From NCBI RefSeq assembly GCF_039523735.1, contig NZ_BAAAFW010000029.1:81362-145361 (forward strand): a stretch of DNA of 64,000 bases, in the 5' to 3' direction. Positions 28,044-35,773 of the stretch are shown one piece after another. Position 1 is the first letter of the stretch. The number at the start of each line of letters is the position of its first letter. The position numbers and the translations under genes were made by a program. The notes below the pieces were generated by a model, which saw only the letters and a list, made by a program, of their open reading frames with translations, was not told the origin of the DNA and did not search any database. This DNA is from Tatumella punctata. Its GTDB lineage: Bacteria > Pseudomonadota > Gammaproteobacteria > Enterobacterales > Enterobacteriaceae.

Positions 28044-29796
28044 TTGAAACCTCATTTCGGTTAATCACTAAATCATTATTTTCATTGGCCGGTAAGGCAT
28101 CAGGCTCGATGTTCATGGTGCGTAACACCCCTCCCATAATCGCGCCGAATACCGGAGCTGAAACTGCCCCGCCGTAATACTTACCGGCCTGTGGATCGTT
28201 AATCACGACCACCAGAGCAAAACGCGGATGACTGGCGGGAGCTACCCCTGCCGTATAGGCGATATATTTATTAATATAACGACCATCAGGGCCGACTTTT
28301 TTGGCCGTCCCCGTTTTGATCGCTATCCGGTACCCTTTAATTGCCGCCTTCACGCCACCGCCGCCTGGTAGTGCGACACTTTCCATCATATGTAGTACGG
28401 TTTTCACGGTCGCTTCAGGGAATACCCGTTCACCGGCGACCGGAGGATCGACTTTGGTAATCGATAACGGTCTGGCAATGCCGTAGCTGCCGATAGTCGC
28501 GTAGACACGGGCTAACTGTAATGGTGTCACCATCAGGCCATAACCAAACGAGAAAGTAGCCCTTTCGATATCAGACCAGCGTTGTTTTTTAGGGTAAATC
28601 CCCGTACTTTCACCCACCAGACCGAGGTTGGTCGGCTTGCCGAGACCAAAACGAGCATAAGTCTCAGCCAGAGCAGAAGAAGGCATGGCTAATGCCAGCC
28701 TGGAAACCCCGACATTGCTCGACTTCTGTAATACTCCGGTCAGGGTCAGCTCGTTATAGCGGGCGACATCTTTAATTTCATGACCATTAATCCGGTACGG
28801 CACCGTATTGATTACACTGCCTTCACGGACAACTCCCCGATCCAGCGCGGTCATAACCACCATTGGTTTCACGGTCGATCCCGGCTCAAAAATATCGGTG
28901 ATCGCCCGGTTACGCATCGCATCTTTGGTGGTTGTTCCGAGATTATTCGGGTTGTATGCGGGGCTGTTAGCCATTGCCAGCACTTCACCGGTATTAACAT
29001 CCACCAGTACGGCAGAGCCTGACTCGGCCTTGTTAAATGCAACAGCATTGTTAAGCTCCCGGTACACCAGCGCCTGCAGACGTTCATCAATACTCAGGGT
29101 AAGGTTATGGGCGGCCTGGCTGTCGACGGAAGAAATATCTTCAATTACCCGCCCCTGGCGATCCTTACGCACCGTGCGTGCACCCGGCGTTCCGGTCAGC
29201 CACTGGTCAAAACTTTTTTCGACACCTTCAATACCGATACCATCGATATTGGTAAAACCTATTAAATGGGCCGTTACCTGGCCTGCCGGATAATAACGAC
29301 GGGATTCCTGCCGCAGGTAAACCCCCGGCAGTTTGAGTTTCTGAATATATTCGCCAATCGACGGGTTAATCTGTCTTGCAAGATAGATAAAACGGCCGTT
29401 AGGATTGGTTTTGACCCTCGCGTAGAGCTGGTCCTGAGTCATTGAAAGTGCATCAGCCAGTGCTTTCCAGCGACTGTCGAGCGTGATCCCCCCTTTTTCA
29501 TTCAGCTCTTTCGGGTCTATCCATACGGCATTCACCGGCACACTTACCGCTAAAGGCCGGCCACCGCGATCACTTATCATGCCACGGGAAGCCGGGACAG
29601 CCTGCACCCGTAATGACCGCAGATCCCCCTCTTTAACTAAACGATCCGGGTTGACGACCTGTAAATATCCGACCCGTGATACCAGCCCCAGCAAGGCAAC
29701 CAGAATACCGACACAAAGTAACGCAAAACGCCAGCTTATAAAGCTGGCCTTATTTTCTGACTTTCTGGAATTCAGCGTTTTTTTCGCGCTGCTCAT
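28030..29796 (-). CDS. ftsI: Septal transpeptidase FtsI (PBP3)
   Basis: A 588-residue class B penicillin-binding protein that crosslinks septal peptidoglycan with FtsW. A short cytoplasmic tail precedes one membrane segment (FALLCVGILVALLGLVSRVG). The periplasmic dimerisation domain begins with RGMISDRGGRPLAVS. The transpeptidase motifs are STVKP (active Ser), SSN in QKSSNVGVS, and KTGTAKK. The C-terminus NEVSSDRS follows NIEPDALP. Processing of the C-terminus by Prc is known in E. coli. It lies 15 bases after ftsL. Confidence 0.98.
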   Translation of the reverse strand: MSSAKKTLNSRKSENKASFISWRFALLCVGILVALLGLVSRVGYLQVVNPDRLVKEGDLRSLRVQAVPASRGMISDRGGRPLAVSVPVNAVWIDPKELNEKGGITLDSRWKALADALSMTQDQLYARVKTNPNGRFIYLARQINPSIGEYIQKLKLPGVYLRQESRRYYPAGQVTAHLIGFTNIDGIGIEGVEKSFDQWLTGTPGARTVRKDRQGRVIEDISSVDSQAAHNLTLSIDERLQALVYRELNNAVAFNKAESGSAVLVDVNTGEVLAMANSPAYNPNNLGTTTKDAMRNRAITDIFEPGSTVKPMVVMTALDRGVVREGSVINTVPYRINGHEIKDVARYNELTLTGVLQKSSNVGVSRLALAMPSSALAETYARFGLGKPTNLGLVGESTGIYPKKQRWSDIERATFSFGYGLMVTPLQLARVYATIGSYGIARPLSITKVDPPVAGERVFPEATVKTVLHMMESVALPGGGGVKAAIKGYRIAIKTGTAKKVGPDGRYINKYIAYTAGVAPASHPRFALVVVINDPQAGKYYGGAVSAPVFGAIMGGVLRTMNIEPDALPANENNDLVINRNEVSSDRS

Positions 29797-29811
29797 GCCG
29801 TTACCGATTTC

Positions 29812-30132
29812 CTATGGTTGAACCACAATATTTTCCTGAGAAGGATCAACATGCTGCATATGAAGCTTTTCGATAGCCAGCCGTTCGACCCGGCTATGAT
29901 CCCCCAGAGCATTCTCTTCGAGGATCAAATTTCGCCATTCAATATCCAGCGAATCTTTTTCCAGCACCAACTGCTCGCGCTGAGCAGTAAGTAACCGGGT
30001 TTTATGGGTAGTAATCACCACCATAATTGCCGAGGCCAGCACCGCAATAAGTAACAGCAACGGTAATTTGCCATGACGTAACAGATCACCACCGATAATC
30101 GCAGGAAGACTGTGACGTTCATTGCCTGTCAT
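29812..30132 (-). CDS. ftsL: Cell division protein FtsL
   Basis: A 106-residue bitopic protein that forms the FtsQLB complex. It has a short cytoplasmic tail, one membrane segment (LLLLIAVLASAIMVVITT) and a periplasmic leucine-zipper-like coiled coil starting LLTAQREQLVLEKDSLDIEW and containing NLILEENALGDHSRVE. The end VDPSQENIVVQP is the conserved tail. The N-terminus is about 15 residues shorter than E. coli FtsL; no upstream in-frame start is obvious because it overlaps rsmH by four bases. Confidence 0.95.
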   Translation of the reverse strand: MTGNERHSLPAIIGGDLLRHGKLPLLLLIAVLASAIMVVITTHKTRLLTAQREQLVLEKDSLDIEWRNLILEENALGDHSRVERLAIEKLHMQHVDPSQENIVVQP

Positions 30133-31070
30133 TCGGCAGTCCTCTGGGCGATACGTAACACCGAACTGCGGGCACGCGGGTTATCTGAAACTTCCTGCTC
30201 GCCGGGCACCAGTTTACCGAGGGTTTTTAATTCACGGCCGCCCAGCGCTTTCAATTGATCTTCGGTCAGCGGTAACCCGGCAGGCACCCGCGCTCCCCGA
30301 CTTTGATCGCGCATAAAGCGTTTTACCAGCCGGTCTTCCAGTGAATGGAAACTGATCACCGAAAGACGTCCGCCCGGGGCAAGCACCGTCAGTGCACCTT
30401 TCAATGCCTGCGAGATTTCGTCCAGTTCGCTGTTTACCCAGATACGGATAGCCTGAAAACTGCGGGTCGCCGGATGCTTAAATTTGTCTTTAACCGGAGT
30501 CGCGTTATAAATAACCTCCGCCAGCTCTTTGGTGCGGGTCATCGGCTGTTCACGATTACGCTCAACAATTGCTCTGGCGATACGTTTAGCAAAACGTTCT
30601 TCACCATAAGCTTTCAGCACAAAAGCGATATCCTGTTCTTCTGCCTGTAACAGCCACTCCGCGGCGGACTGGCCACGGGTAGGATCCATTCGCATATCTA
30701 ACGGCCCGTCACGCATAAAAGAGAATCCGCGTTCTGCATCATCCAGTTGCGGCGATGAAACCCCTAAGTCCAGTAATATGCCGTTAATCTTTCCGTTCAG
30801 TCCCAGCGACTCTGCATACTCCGCCAGCCCTGAAAAAGGCCCGTGAATAATAGAAAATCGCGGATCGTCTATCTCAGCAGCAGCGGCAATCGCCTGCGGA
30901 TCCCGGTCGATCGCGATTAAACGCCCCTGTTCCCCGAGCTGTGAAAGGATCAGACGTGAATGGCCACCACGGCCAAAGGTGCCATCGATATAGATGCCAT
31001 CATTCTGAAGGTTAAGTCCGTTGACCGCTTCGTCTAACAGCACTGTGGTATGTTTAAAATTTTCCGACAT
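30129..31070 (-). CDS. rsmH: 16S rRNA m4C1402 methyltransferase RsmH
   Basis: A 313-residue SAM-dependent methyltransferase modifying C1402 of 16S rRNA at the N4 position. The SAM motif GIYIDGTFGRGGHSRLIL lies near residue 27, followed by AIDRDPQAI and GILLDLGVSSPQLDDAERGF. The C-terminal SVISFHSLEDRLVKRFM is also diagnostic. Same length as E. coli RsmH (MraW). It lies three bases after mraZ and overlaps ftsL by four. Confidence 0.98.
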   Translation of the reverse strand: MSENFKHTTVLLDEAVNGLNLQNDGIYIDGTFGRGGHSRLILSQLGEQGRLIAIDRDPQAIAAAAEIDDPRFSIIHGPFSGLAEYAESLGLNGKINGILLDLGVSSPQLDDAERGFSFMRDGPLDMRMDPTRGQSAAEWLLQAEEQDIAFVLKAYGEERFAKRIARAIVERNREQPMTRTKELAEVIYNATPVKDKFKHPATRSFQAIRIWVNSELDEISQALKGALTVLAPGGRLSVISFHSLEDRLVKRFMRDQSRGARVPAGLPLTEDQLKALGGRELKTLGKLVPGEQEVSDNPRARSSVLRIAQRTAE

Positions 31071-31073
31071 AAG

Positions 31074-31529
31074 CTATAGCGATAAATCCTGCAAACGCTC
31101 AGATAACACGTCCTGAGCAGTTTCTGCTTCGATATCTTCCTTGATTTGTTGATACCAAGTCTGTTCATCCCACAGTTCAAATTTATTAAACTGGCCGACC
31201 AGCATGATTTCTTTTTGTAAACCGGCATGTTGCCTGAGTGTCCCGGCCAGTAATAACCGTCCGGCACTGTCCATCTGACATTCGCTGGCATGCCCCAGCA
31301 ACAAGCGTTGTACGCGACGTTCTGCCGGGTTCATGGTCGACAGACGTGACAACTTTCGTTCAATCACTTCCCACTCAGGCAGGGTATAAAGCAGCAGGCA
31401 GGGCTGATGGAGGTCAATAGTACAGACCATTTGCCCCTGAGACTCTCCGATCAGTATTTCCCGGTAGCGTGTAGGCACTGCTATCCGGCCTTTACTATCG
31501 AGATTAACCAGCGTTGCCCCGCGAAACAT
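31074..31529 (-). CDS. mraZ: Transcriptional regulator MraZ
   Basis: A 151-residue protein with two tandem AbrB-like MraZ domains, forming a ring that binds upstream repeats and represses the dcw operon. The N-terminal repeat is FRGATLVNLDSKGRIAVPTR and the second is ECQMDSAGRLLLAGTLRQ; both carry the DxxGR signature. It is the first gene of the dcw cluster, transcribed from Pmra just upstream, and binding boxes are visible between promoter and start. Confidence 0.97.
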   Translation of the reverse strand: MFRGATLVNLDSKGRIAVPTRYREILIGESQGQMVCTIDLHQPCLLLYTLPEWEVIERKLSRLSTMNPAERRVQRLLLGHASECQMDSAGRLLLAGTLRQHAGLQKEIMLVGQFNKFELWDEQTWYQQIKEDIEAETAQDVLSERLQDLSL

Positions 31530-31558
31530 GACTGTTGTACCCCTCAGTAAACCTGTTT

Positions 31559-31583
31559 CACCACTTTACCCCACATTTTACCA
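31559..31583 (-). promoter_or_regulatory. MraZ operator boxes
   Basis: Read on the minus strand, TGGTA, TGGGG and TGGTG occur with 5-base spacers, giving a strict 10-base period between the Pmra -10 element and the mraZ start. E. coli has TGGGN repeats in this position. Here the two outer boxes are TGGTN. Position and periodicity make MraZ autoregulation likely. Confidence 0.85.
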
Positions 31584-31590
31584 CTAATTG

Positions 31591-31620
31591 AGTGTACGGA
31601 GCGGATGAAATCCTTGTCAA
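31591..31620 (-). promoter_or_regulatory. Pmra promoter of the dcw cluster
   Basis: The -35 element TTGACA (31615-31620 on the complement) and -10 element TACACT (31591-31596) are separated by 18 bases and are nearly the same as the E. coli Pmra sequence as I remember it. It drives mraZ and the genes behind it. Confidence 0.88.
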
Positions 31621-31926
31621 GCGACAACGGTCGCTTAATAACATTATTTCCTGCGGTAAATTCACGTAATTCCAGAGGCATTACTGACAAAATGCAGAGA
31701 CAGAAGAATTAACCCAATGAATAACTACAATAAATTGAAAACACGGCGGGGAAAGGTTAAAAAATATCGGCGAGAACGACGGAATTGTTAACTTCGGGCA
31801 ATGTATTCACCCGCGGCATTTTAAGGAATTTCTTAACGGGATCAAAGCACCTTTCGCCGGAGAAAAGTAAACAACCCCGGCCAGAACCTACTGCAGACCG
31901 GAGGGTACACCTGCAATACGACGGCG
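31621..31926. other. Intergenic region cra-mraZ
   Basis: About 300 AT-rich bases between the Pmra -35 and the cra stop. A short open frame at 31785-31997 runs into cra antisense and resembles nothing known. I see no RNA gene, repeat or clear terminator for cra. Confidence 0.5.
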
Positions 31927-32937
31927 TCAGCGGGGACGACGCCCCAGTTTACCCCGCTGATAAAGATTACGACGGATACGGGTCAATCCGGGTTTAGGCC
32001 GTTTGGGCTCATCCAGGCTGGCCAGCACCAGTTCCAGCACTCTCTCAGCAACATCCCGATGCCGCTGCCCGGCAGACAATACCGGACATTCCAGGAAATC
32101 CAGCAATTCATTATCCCCGAAGGTAGCAATTGAGACATGGCCGGGTAAATGACCATTCACCCGTAAACAGGCATCCATCATTCCCTGCAGTAGCCCGAAA
32201 GAGGTAGTAAACAAGGCTGACGGCATCGGATTATTTTCCAGGTAGCGGACAAAGGTTTCAGCGGCTGCACTGCGTTCAAAACTGTTGCTATAAATAAATC
32301 TTACGCTACGTTCATCGCCCTGCCAGGCATCCCGGAAGCCCTGTTCACGCAGAAAACTCACGGACAGTTCAGGCAGTGCGCCAAGAAACAGGACATTATC
32401 TACCGGCTGCTTACGTAACTCACTGGAAAGCGCGAAGGCATCTTCCTGATCGGCACCGACCACACTGGTGAAATGCTCACGATCCAGCGCACGGTCGAGG
32501 GCAATTATTGGCAAAGGCCCGTCAACCCAGCGCTGATAGAAAGGGTGCTCCGGGGGGAGAGAGGTCGAAACAATCAGTGCATCCACTTTACGCTGCAGCA
32601 GATGTTCAATGCAGCGGATTTCGTTATCAGGCTGATCTTCGGAGCAGGCAATCAGTAACTGATAGCCCCGTTGTCTTGCCTGTAACTCCAGATACTTAGC
32701 AATGCGGGTGTAGCTGGTATTCTCCAGATCCGGAATAACCAGCCCGATAGAGCGTGTCCGCCCGGCACGTAATCCGGCGGCAACCGCATTCGGCTGATAA
32801 TTATATTCACGGACGATGGCCATCACTTTCTCTACCGTTTTTTCACTGACCCGGTATTGCCTGGCCTTGCCATTGATCACATAACTCGCTGTCGTCCTGG
32901 AAACCCCTGCCAGACGTGCAATTTCATCCAGTTTCAC
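31927..32937 (-). CDS. cra: Catabolite repressor/activator Cra (FruR)
   Basis: A 336-residue LacI-family regulator that balances glycolytic and gluconeogenic genes in response to fructose 1-phosphate or fructose 1,6-bisphosphate. The N-terminal helix-turn-helix is KLDEIARLAGVSRTTASYVI, with hinge NAVAAGLRAGRTRSIGLVIP and the ligand domain after it. I chose GTG 32937, preceded by GGGGTG; the frame is open upstream to ATG 32991, but those residues are not Cra-like. The C-terminal tail, RGKLGRRPR, is more basic than that of E. coli. Confidence 0.96.
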   Translation of the reverse strand: MKLDEIARLAGVSRTTASYVINGKARQYRVSEKTVEKVMAIVREYNYQPNAVAAGLRAGRTRSIGLVIPDLENTSYTRIAKYLELQARQRGYQLLIACSEDQPDNEIRCIEHLLQRKVDALIVSTSLPPEHPFYQRWVDGPLPIIALDRALDREHFTSVVGADQEDAFALSSELRKQPVDNVLFLGALPELSVSFLREQGFRDAWQGDERSVRFIYSNSFERSAAAETFVRYLENNPMPSALFTTSFGLLQGMMDACLRVNGHLPGHVSIATFGDNELLDFLECPVLSAGQRHRDVAERVLELVLASLDEPKRPKPGLTRIRRNLYQRGKLGRRPR

Positions 32938-32990
32938 TTTCACCCCGCCACACAGATTATCCCGCTGTGAATGGTTAAACCCGGCGGGCA

Positions 32991-33009
32991 ATATCTTAAT
33001 TGAAGATAT
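32991..33009. repeat. Short inverted repeat upstream of cra
   Basis: ATATCTT and AAGATAT flank a 5-base centre, about 54 bases before the cra GTG. It could be an operator or just part of an AT-rich leader; I do not recognise a regulator. Confidence 0.4.
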
Positions 33010-33092
33010 GATCTAAGCGCAGATAGCACACCGGAGCAACCGTTTTATCGGAGAATCAGTTTTTGAGTTGGTTTGAATATATAAGTCCGGGA

Positions 33093-33283
33093 GGGCGCAA
33101 TGGCCGGGGGCTGTGACGTAACGTTTGCGCTGACATGCAATATATCAATCCGCCAGGGTTCTGTTCGCCATTACGTAAAGTCATTTTTTACTGCCCCGCT
33201 GCGGGCGACCAGGCAAAGGGCGCAATGGCCGCGCCCTCTGCACTCCGGGCCTGTGCGGCAGATCGTTCCGCCGCTGCGCGGTA
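33093..33283 (+). repeat. Array unit F-A-B, copy 1
   Basis: The run starting GGGCGCAATGGCCGGGGG, through module A and into module B, recurs 852 bases later at 33945-34135 with few differences. A diverged version of the same order is found at about 33298-33480. Confidence 0.8.
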
Positions 33284-33586
33284 GCTTCGGTTATTCCCGG
33301 CCGGGGCTGTGGCGTAACGCTTGTGCTGATATGCAATATGTCAATCCGGCGGGGTTCTGTTCGCCATTACGTCAGGTCATTTTTGCTGCCCCGCTGCGGG
33401 CGACCAGGCAAAGGGCGCAACGGCCGCGCCCTCTGCACTCCGGGCCTGTGCGGCAGACCGTTCCGCCGCTGCGCGGTACCTTCGTTCATTCCCGTGACCT
33501 TAACGGACCGGCCGCGATTCGCTCCTGCTCAACACGGCCTCTCGCCGCTTCCCTGCGGCTCGCCCTGGTCACACTCATTCACTCAG

Positions 33587-33803
33587 CGGCCCGGAGGAGC
33601 CGGCAGGACGCCGGCGATAGCACGGCTGAGCCATGGACGGCGAATCCGTGCGGTCCGGAAAGACGGAGCGATAAGCGAAGGAACAGCGAGGACTGCGCGA
33701 AGGCGTGGATTGTTAAGGCCCGCGCCCCCGGGCCTTAACCCGTCCGCCGCAGCGCGGCTGCTGAAACTCCGCCACTGATGGCGGAAGGAAGATGCACAGA
33801 GCC
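33587..33803 (+). repeat. Array module D, copy 1
   Basis: A 217-base segment beginning CGGCCCGGAGGAGCC and ending CACAGAGCC. By eye it is identical to 34801-35017. It contains the palindromes GCCGGC-N5-GCCGGC and TTAAGGCCC-N8-GGGCCTTAA (33713-33738). Confidence 0.88.
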
Positions 33804-33944
33804 GGACGCTTATGCCCGAAGGCGGTGGATTAGCACTAGCTATAGATAACGCTGATGCGGGTATGCCGCATATCAATCCGGCGGGGTTCTGTTCGCCATT
33901 ACGTCAGGTCATTTTTGCTGCCCCGCTGCGGGCGACCAGGCAAA

Positions 33945-34135
33945 GGGCGCAATGGCCGGGGGCTGTGACGTAACGTTTGCGCTGACATGCAATATATCAA
34001 TCCACCAGGGTTCTGTTCGCCATTACGTAAAGTTATTTTTTGCTGTCCCGCTGCGGGCGACCAGGCAAAGGGCGCAATGGCCGCGCCCTCTGCACTCCGG
34101 GCCTTTGCGGCAGATCGTTCCGCCGCTGCGCGGTA
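33945..34135 (+). repeat. Array unit F-A-B, copy 2
   Basis: The second copy of the 33093-33283 unit, offset by 852 bases. It begins inside the end of the third module A, so units are nested rather than simply tandem. Confidence 0.8.
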
Positions 34136-34381
34136 CCTTCGTTCATTCCCGTGACCTTGACGGACCGGCCGCGATTCGCTCCTGCTCAACACGGCCTCTC
34201 GCCGCTTCCCTGCGGCTCGCCCTGGTCACACTCATTCACTCAGCGGCCCGGATGCCGCCTCCGGTAATCTGCCTCAGCTATCGATAACGCGGGTTGCAGA
34301 AACATGTTTCAGCGGTAAAAGTATCTGATAAATGCTGATTTATTACCGCAGCGGTGTGACCACGCGCTATCCGCAGCGCTG
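33994..34381 (+). repeat. 388-bp direct repeat (A-B-C-E), copy 1
   Basis: A block from ATATCAATCC through modules A, B, C and E to CCGCAGCGCTG. It recurs at 34401-34788 at a fixed offset of 407 bases, with about fifteen differences by eye. Confidence 0.88.
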
Positions 34382-34400
34382 GCTGATGCGGGTATGCCGC

Positions 34401-34788
34401 ATATCAATCCGGCGGGATTCTGTTCGCCATTACGTAAAGTCATTTTTTACTGCCCCGCTGCGGGCGACCAGGCAAAGGGCGCAATGGCCGCGCCCTCTGC
34501 ACTCCGGGCCTGTGCGGCAGATCGTTCCGCCGCTGCGCGGTACCTTCATTCATTCCCGTGACCTTGACGGACCGGCCGCGATTCGCTCCTGCTCAACACG
34601 GCCTCTCGCCGCTTCCCTGCGGCTCGCCCTGGCCACACTCATTCACTCAGCGGCCCGGATGCCGCCTCCGGTAATCTGCCTCAGCTATCGATAACGCGGG
34701 TTGCAGAAACATGTTTCAGCGGTAAAAGTATCAGATAAATGCTGAATAATCACCGCGGCGGTGTGACCACGCGCTATCCGCAGCGCTG
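34401..34788 (+). repeat. 388-bp direct repeat (A-B-C-E), copy 2
   Basis: The second copy of the block above, 19 bases after the first. Differences cluster near its ends, for example the TGATTTATTACC versus TGAATAATCACC stretch in module E. Confidence 0.88.
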
Positions 34789-34800
34789 AGCGCAGAGTGA

Positions 34801-35017
34801 CGGCCCGGAGGAGCCGGCAGGACGCCGGCGATAGCACGGCTGAGCCATGGACGGCGAATCCGTGCGGTCCGGAAAGACGGAGCGATAAGCGAAGGAACAG
34901 CGAGGACTGCGCGAAGGCGTGGATTGTTAAGGCCCGCGCCCCCGGGCCTTAACCCGTCCGCCGCAGCGCGGCTGCTGAAACTCCGCCACTGATGGCGGAA
35001 GGAAGATGCACAGAGCC
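34801..35017 (+). repeat. Array module D, copy 2
   Basis: Identical by eye to 33587-33803 across 217 bases. It leads directly into the 151-base tandem part of the array. Confidence 0.88.
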
Positions 35018-35255
35018 AGACGTTTACACGGGGAACCGCTATTCAGAGGTAAAAGGTAATGCCCCGGGCACGGATTGTAAAGGCCCGCGCCACCGGGCCT
35101 TAACCCGTCCGCCGCAGTGCGGCTGCTGAAACTCCGCCACTGATGGCGGAAGGAAGATGCACAGAGCCAGACATTTACACGGGGAACCGCTATTCAGAGG
35201 TAAAAGGTAATGCCCCGGGCACGGATTGTTAAGGCCCGCGCCCTCGGGCCTTAAC
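35018..35255 (+). repeat. 151-bp tandem repeat ending at ilvH
   Basis: The unit runs from AGACGTTTACACGGGG at 35018 to CAGAGCC at 35168; the next unit starts with AGACATTTACACGGGG at 35169 and stops after TTAAGGCCC...GGGCCTTAACC at 35255. The second half of each unit is the 3' part of module D. The last palindrome (35229-35254) lies 27 bases from the ilvH stop and may form the 3' end of the ilvIH transcript. Confidence 0.85.
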
Positions 35256-35281
35256 CAATCAACAAACAAAACATTCCCCTG

Positions 35282-35773
35282 TTAGCCAATGGTACGCTCA
35301 CCACGCGACAGCCCGATAACCCCGGAACGGACAACTTCAACAATTTCTGTCACTCCGCGTAATACATTCAGAAATGCATCCAGTTTATCGCTGCTTCCGG
35401 CCAGTTGTACCGTGTACAAAGAGGTACTGACATCAACAATCTGTCCGCGGAAAATATCGGCACAACGTTTTACTTCCTCTCGCTGCCCTCCTCCGGCCTG
35501 GATCTTAACCAGCATAATTTCACGTTCAACACTGGCCGTCTGCCCCAGCTCACTGACACGTAAAACATCGACCAGTTTATGCAGCTGTTTTTCAATTTGC
35601 TCCAGTACCTTCTCATCGCCTACCGTCTGGATAGTCATTCGCGATAAGGTCGGATCATCCGTCGGAGCAACAGTCAGACTTTCAATGTTGTAACCACGCT
35701 GTGAAAACAGTCCGATAACACGCGATAATGCGCCAGATTCATTCTCAAGTAATACCGATAAAATACGGCGCAT
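35282..35773 (-). CDS. ilvH: Acetolactate synthase III regulatory subunit IlvH
   Basis: A 163-residue regulatory subunit giving valine feedback inhibition to acetohydroxyacid synthase III. The N-terminal ACT domain starts RRILSVLLENESGALSRVIG and is followed by GYNIESLTVAPTDDPTLSRM; the C-terminal domain contains AGGGQREEVKR. Same length as E. coli IlvH. It shares one base with the ilvI stop, so the two are coupled. The repeat array begins just downstream, where cra would normally follow closely. Confidence 0.98.
   Translation of the reverse strand: MRRILSVLLENESGALSRVIGLFSQRGYNIESLTVAPTDDPTLSRMTIQTVGDEKVLEQIEKQLHKLVDVLRVSELGQTASVEREIMLVKIQAGGGQREEVKRCADIFRGQIVDVSTSLYTVQLAGSSDKLDAFLNVLRGVTEIVEVVRSGVIGLSRGERTIG

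Larger units (their letters stand above)
33090..35256. repeat. Mosaic GC-rich repeat array between cra and ilvH
   Basis: About 2.17 kb built from reused modules and not found at this locus in E. coli. Module A, marked by TTCTGTTCGCCATTACGT, occurs five times (at about 33159, 33355, 33887, 34011 and 34418). Module B, GCGCCCTCTGCACTCCGGGC, occurs four times. Module C, CGCGATTCGCTCCTGCTCAA, occurs three times. Module D, 217 bases, occurs twice complete and twice partial. Module E, about 130 bases, occurs twice. All copies have the same orientation. Modules contain strong hairpins, for example CCGCCA-CTGA-TGGCGG. Base composition is clearly richer in GC than the flanks. Open frames in it repeat the same peptide in two frames, as expected from repeated non-coding DNA. 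I do not recognise the family. Confidence 0.9.

Noticed and set aside
33100..33738. 212-codon open frame in the repeat array as a real gene
   Set aside because: It runs through several repeat modules, the same peptide recurs in other frames of other copies, and GC-rich sequence is poor in stops. Kept only as a low-level finding.
33090..35256. CRISPR array
   Set aside because: The repeats are long, of several types and nested; there are no short regular repeats with unique spacers and no cas genes nearby.
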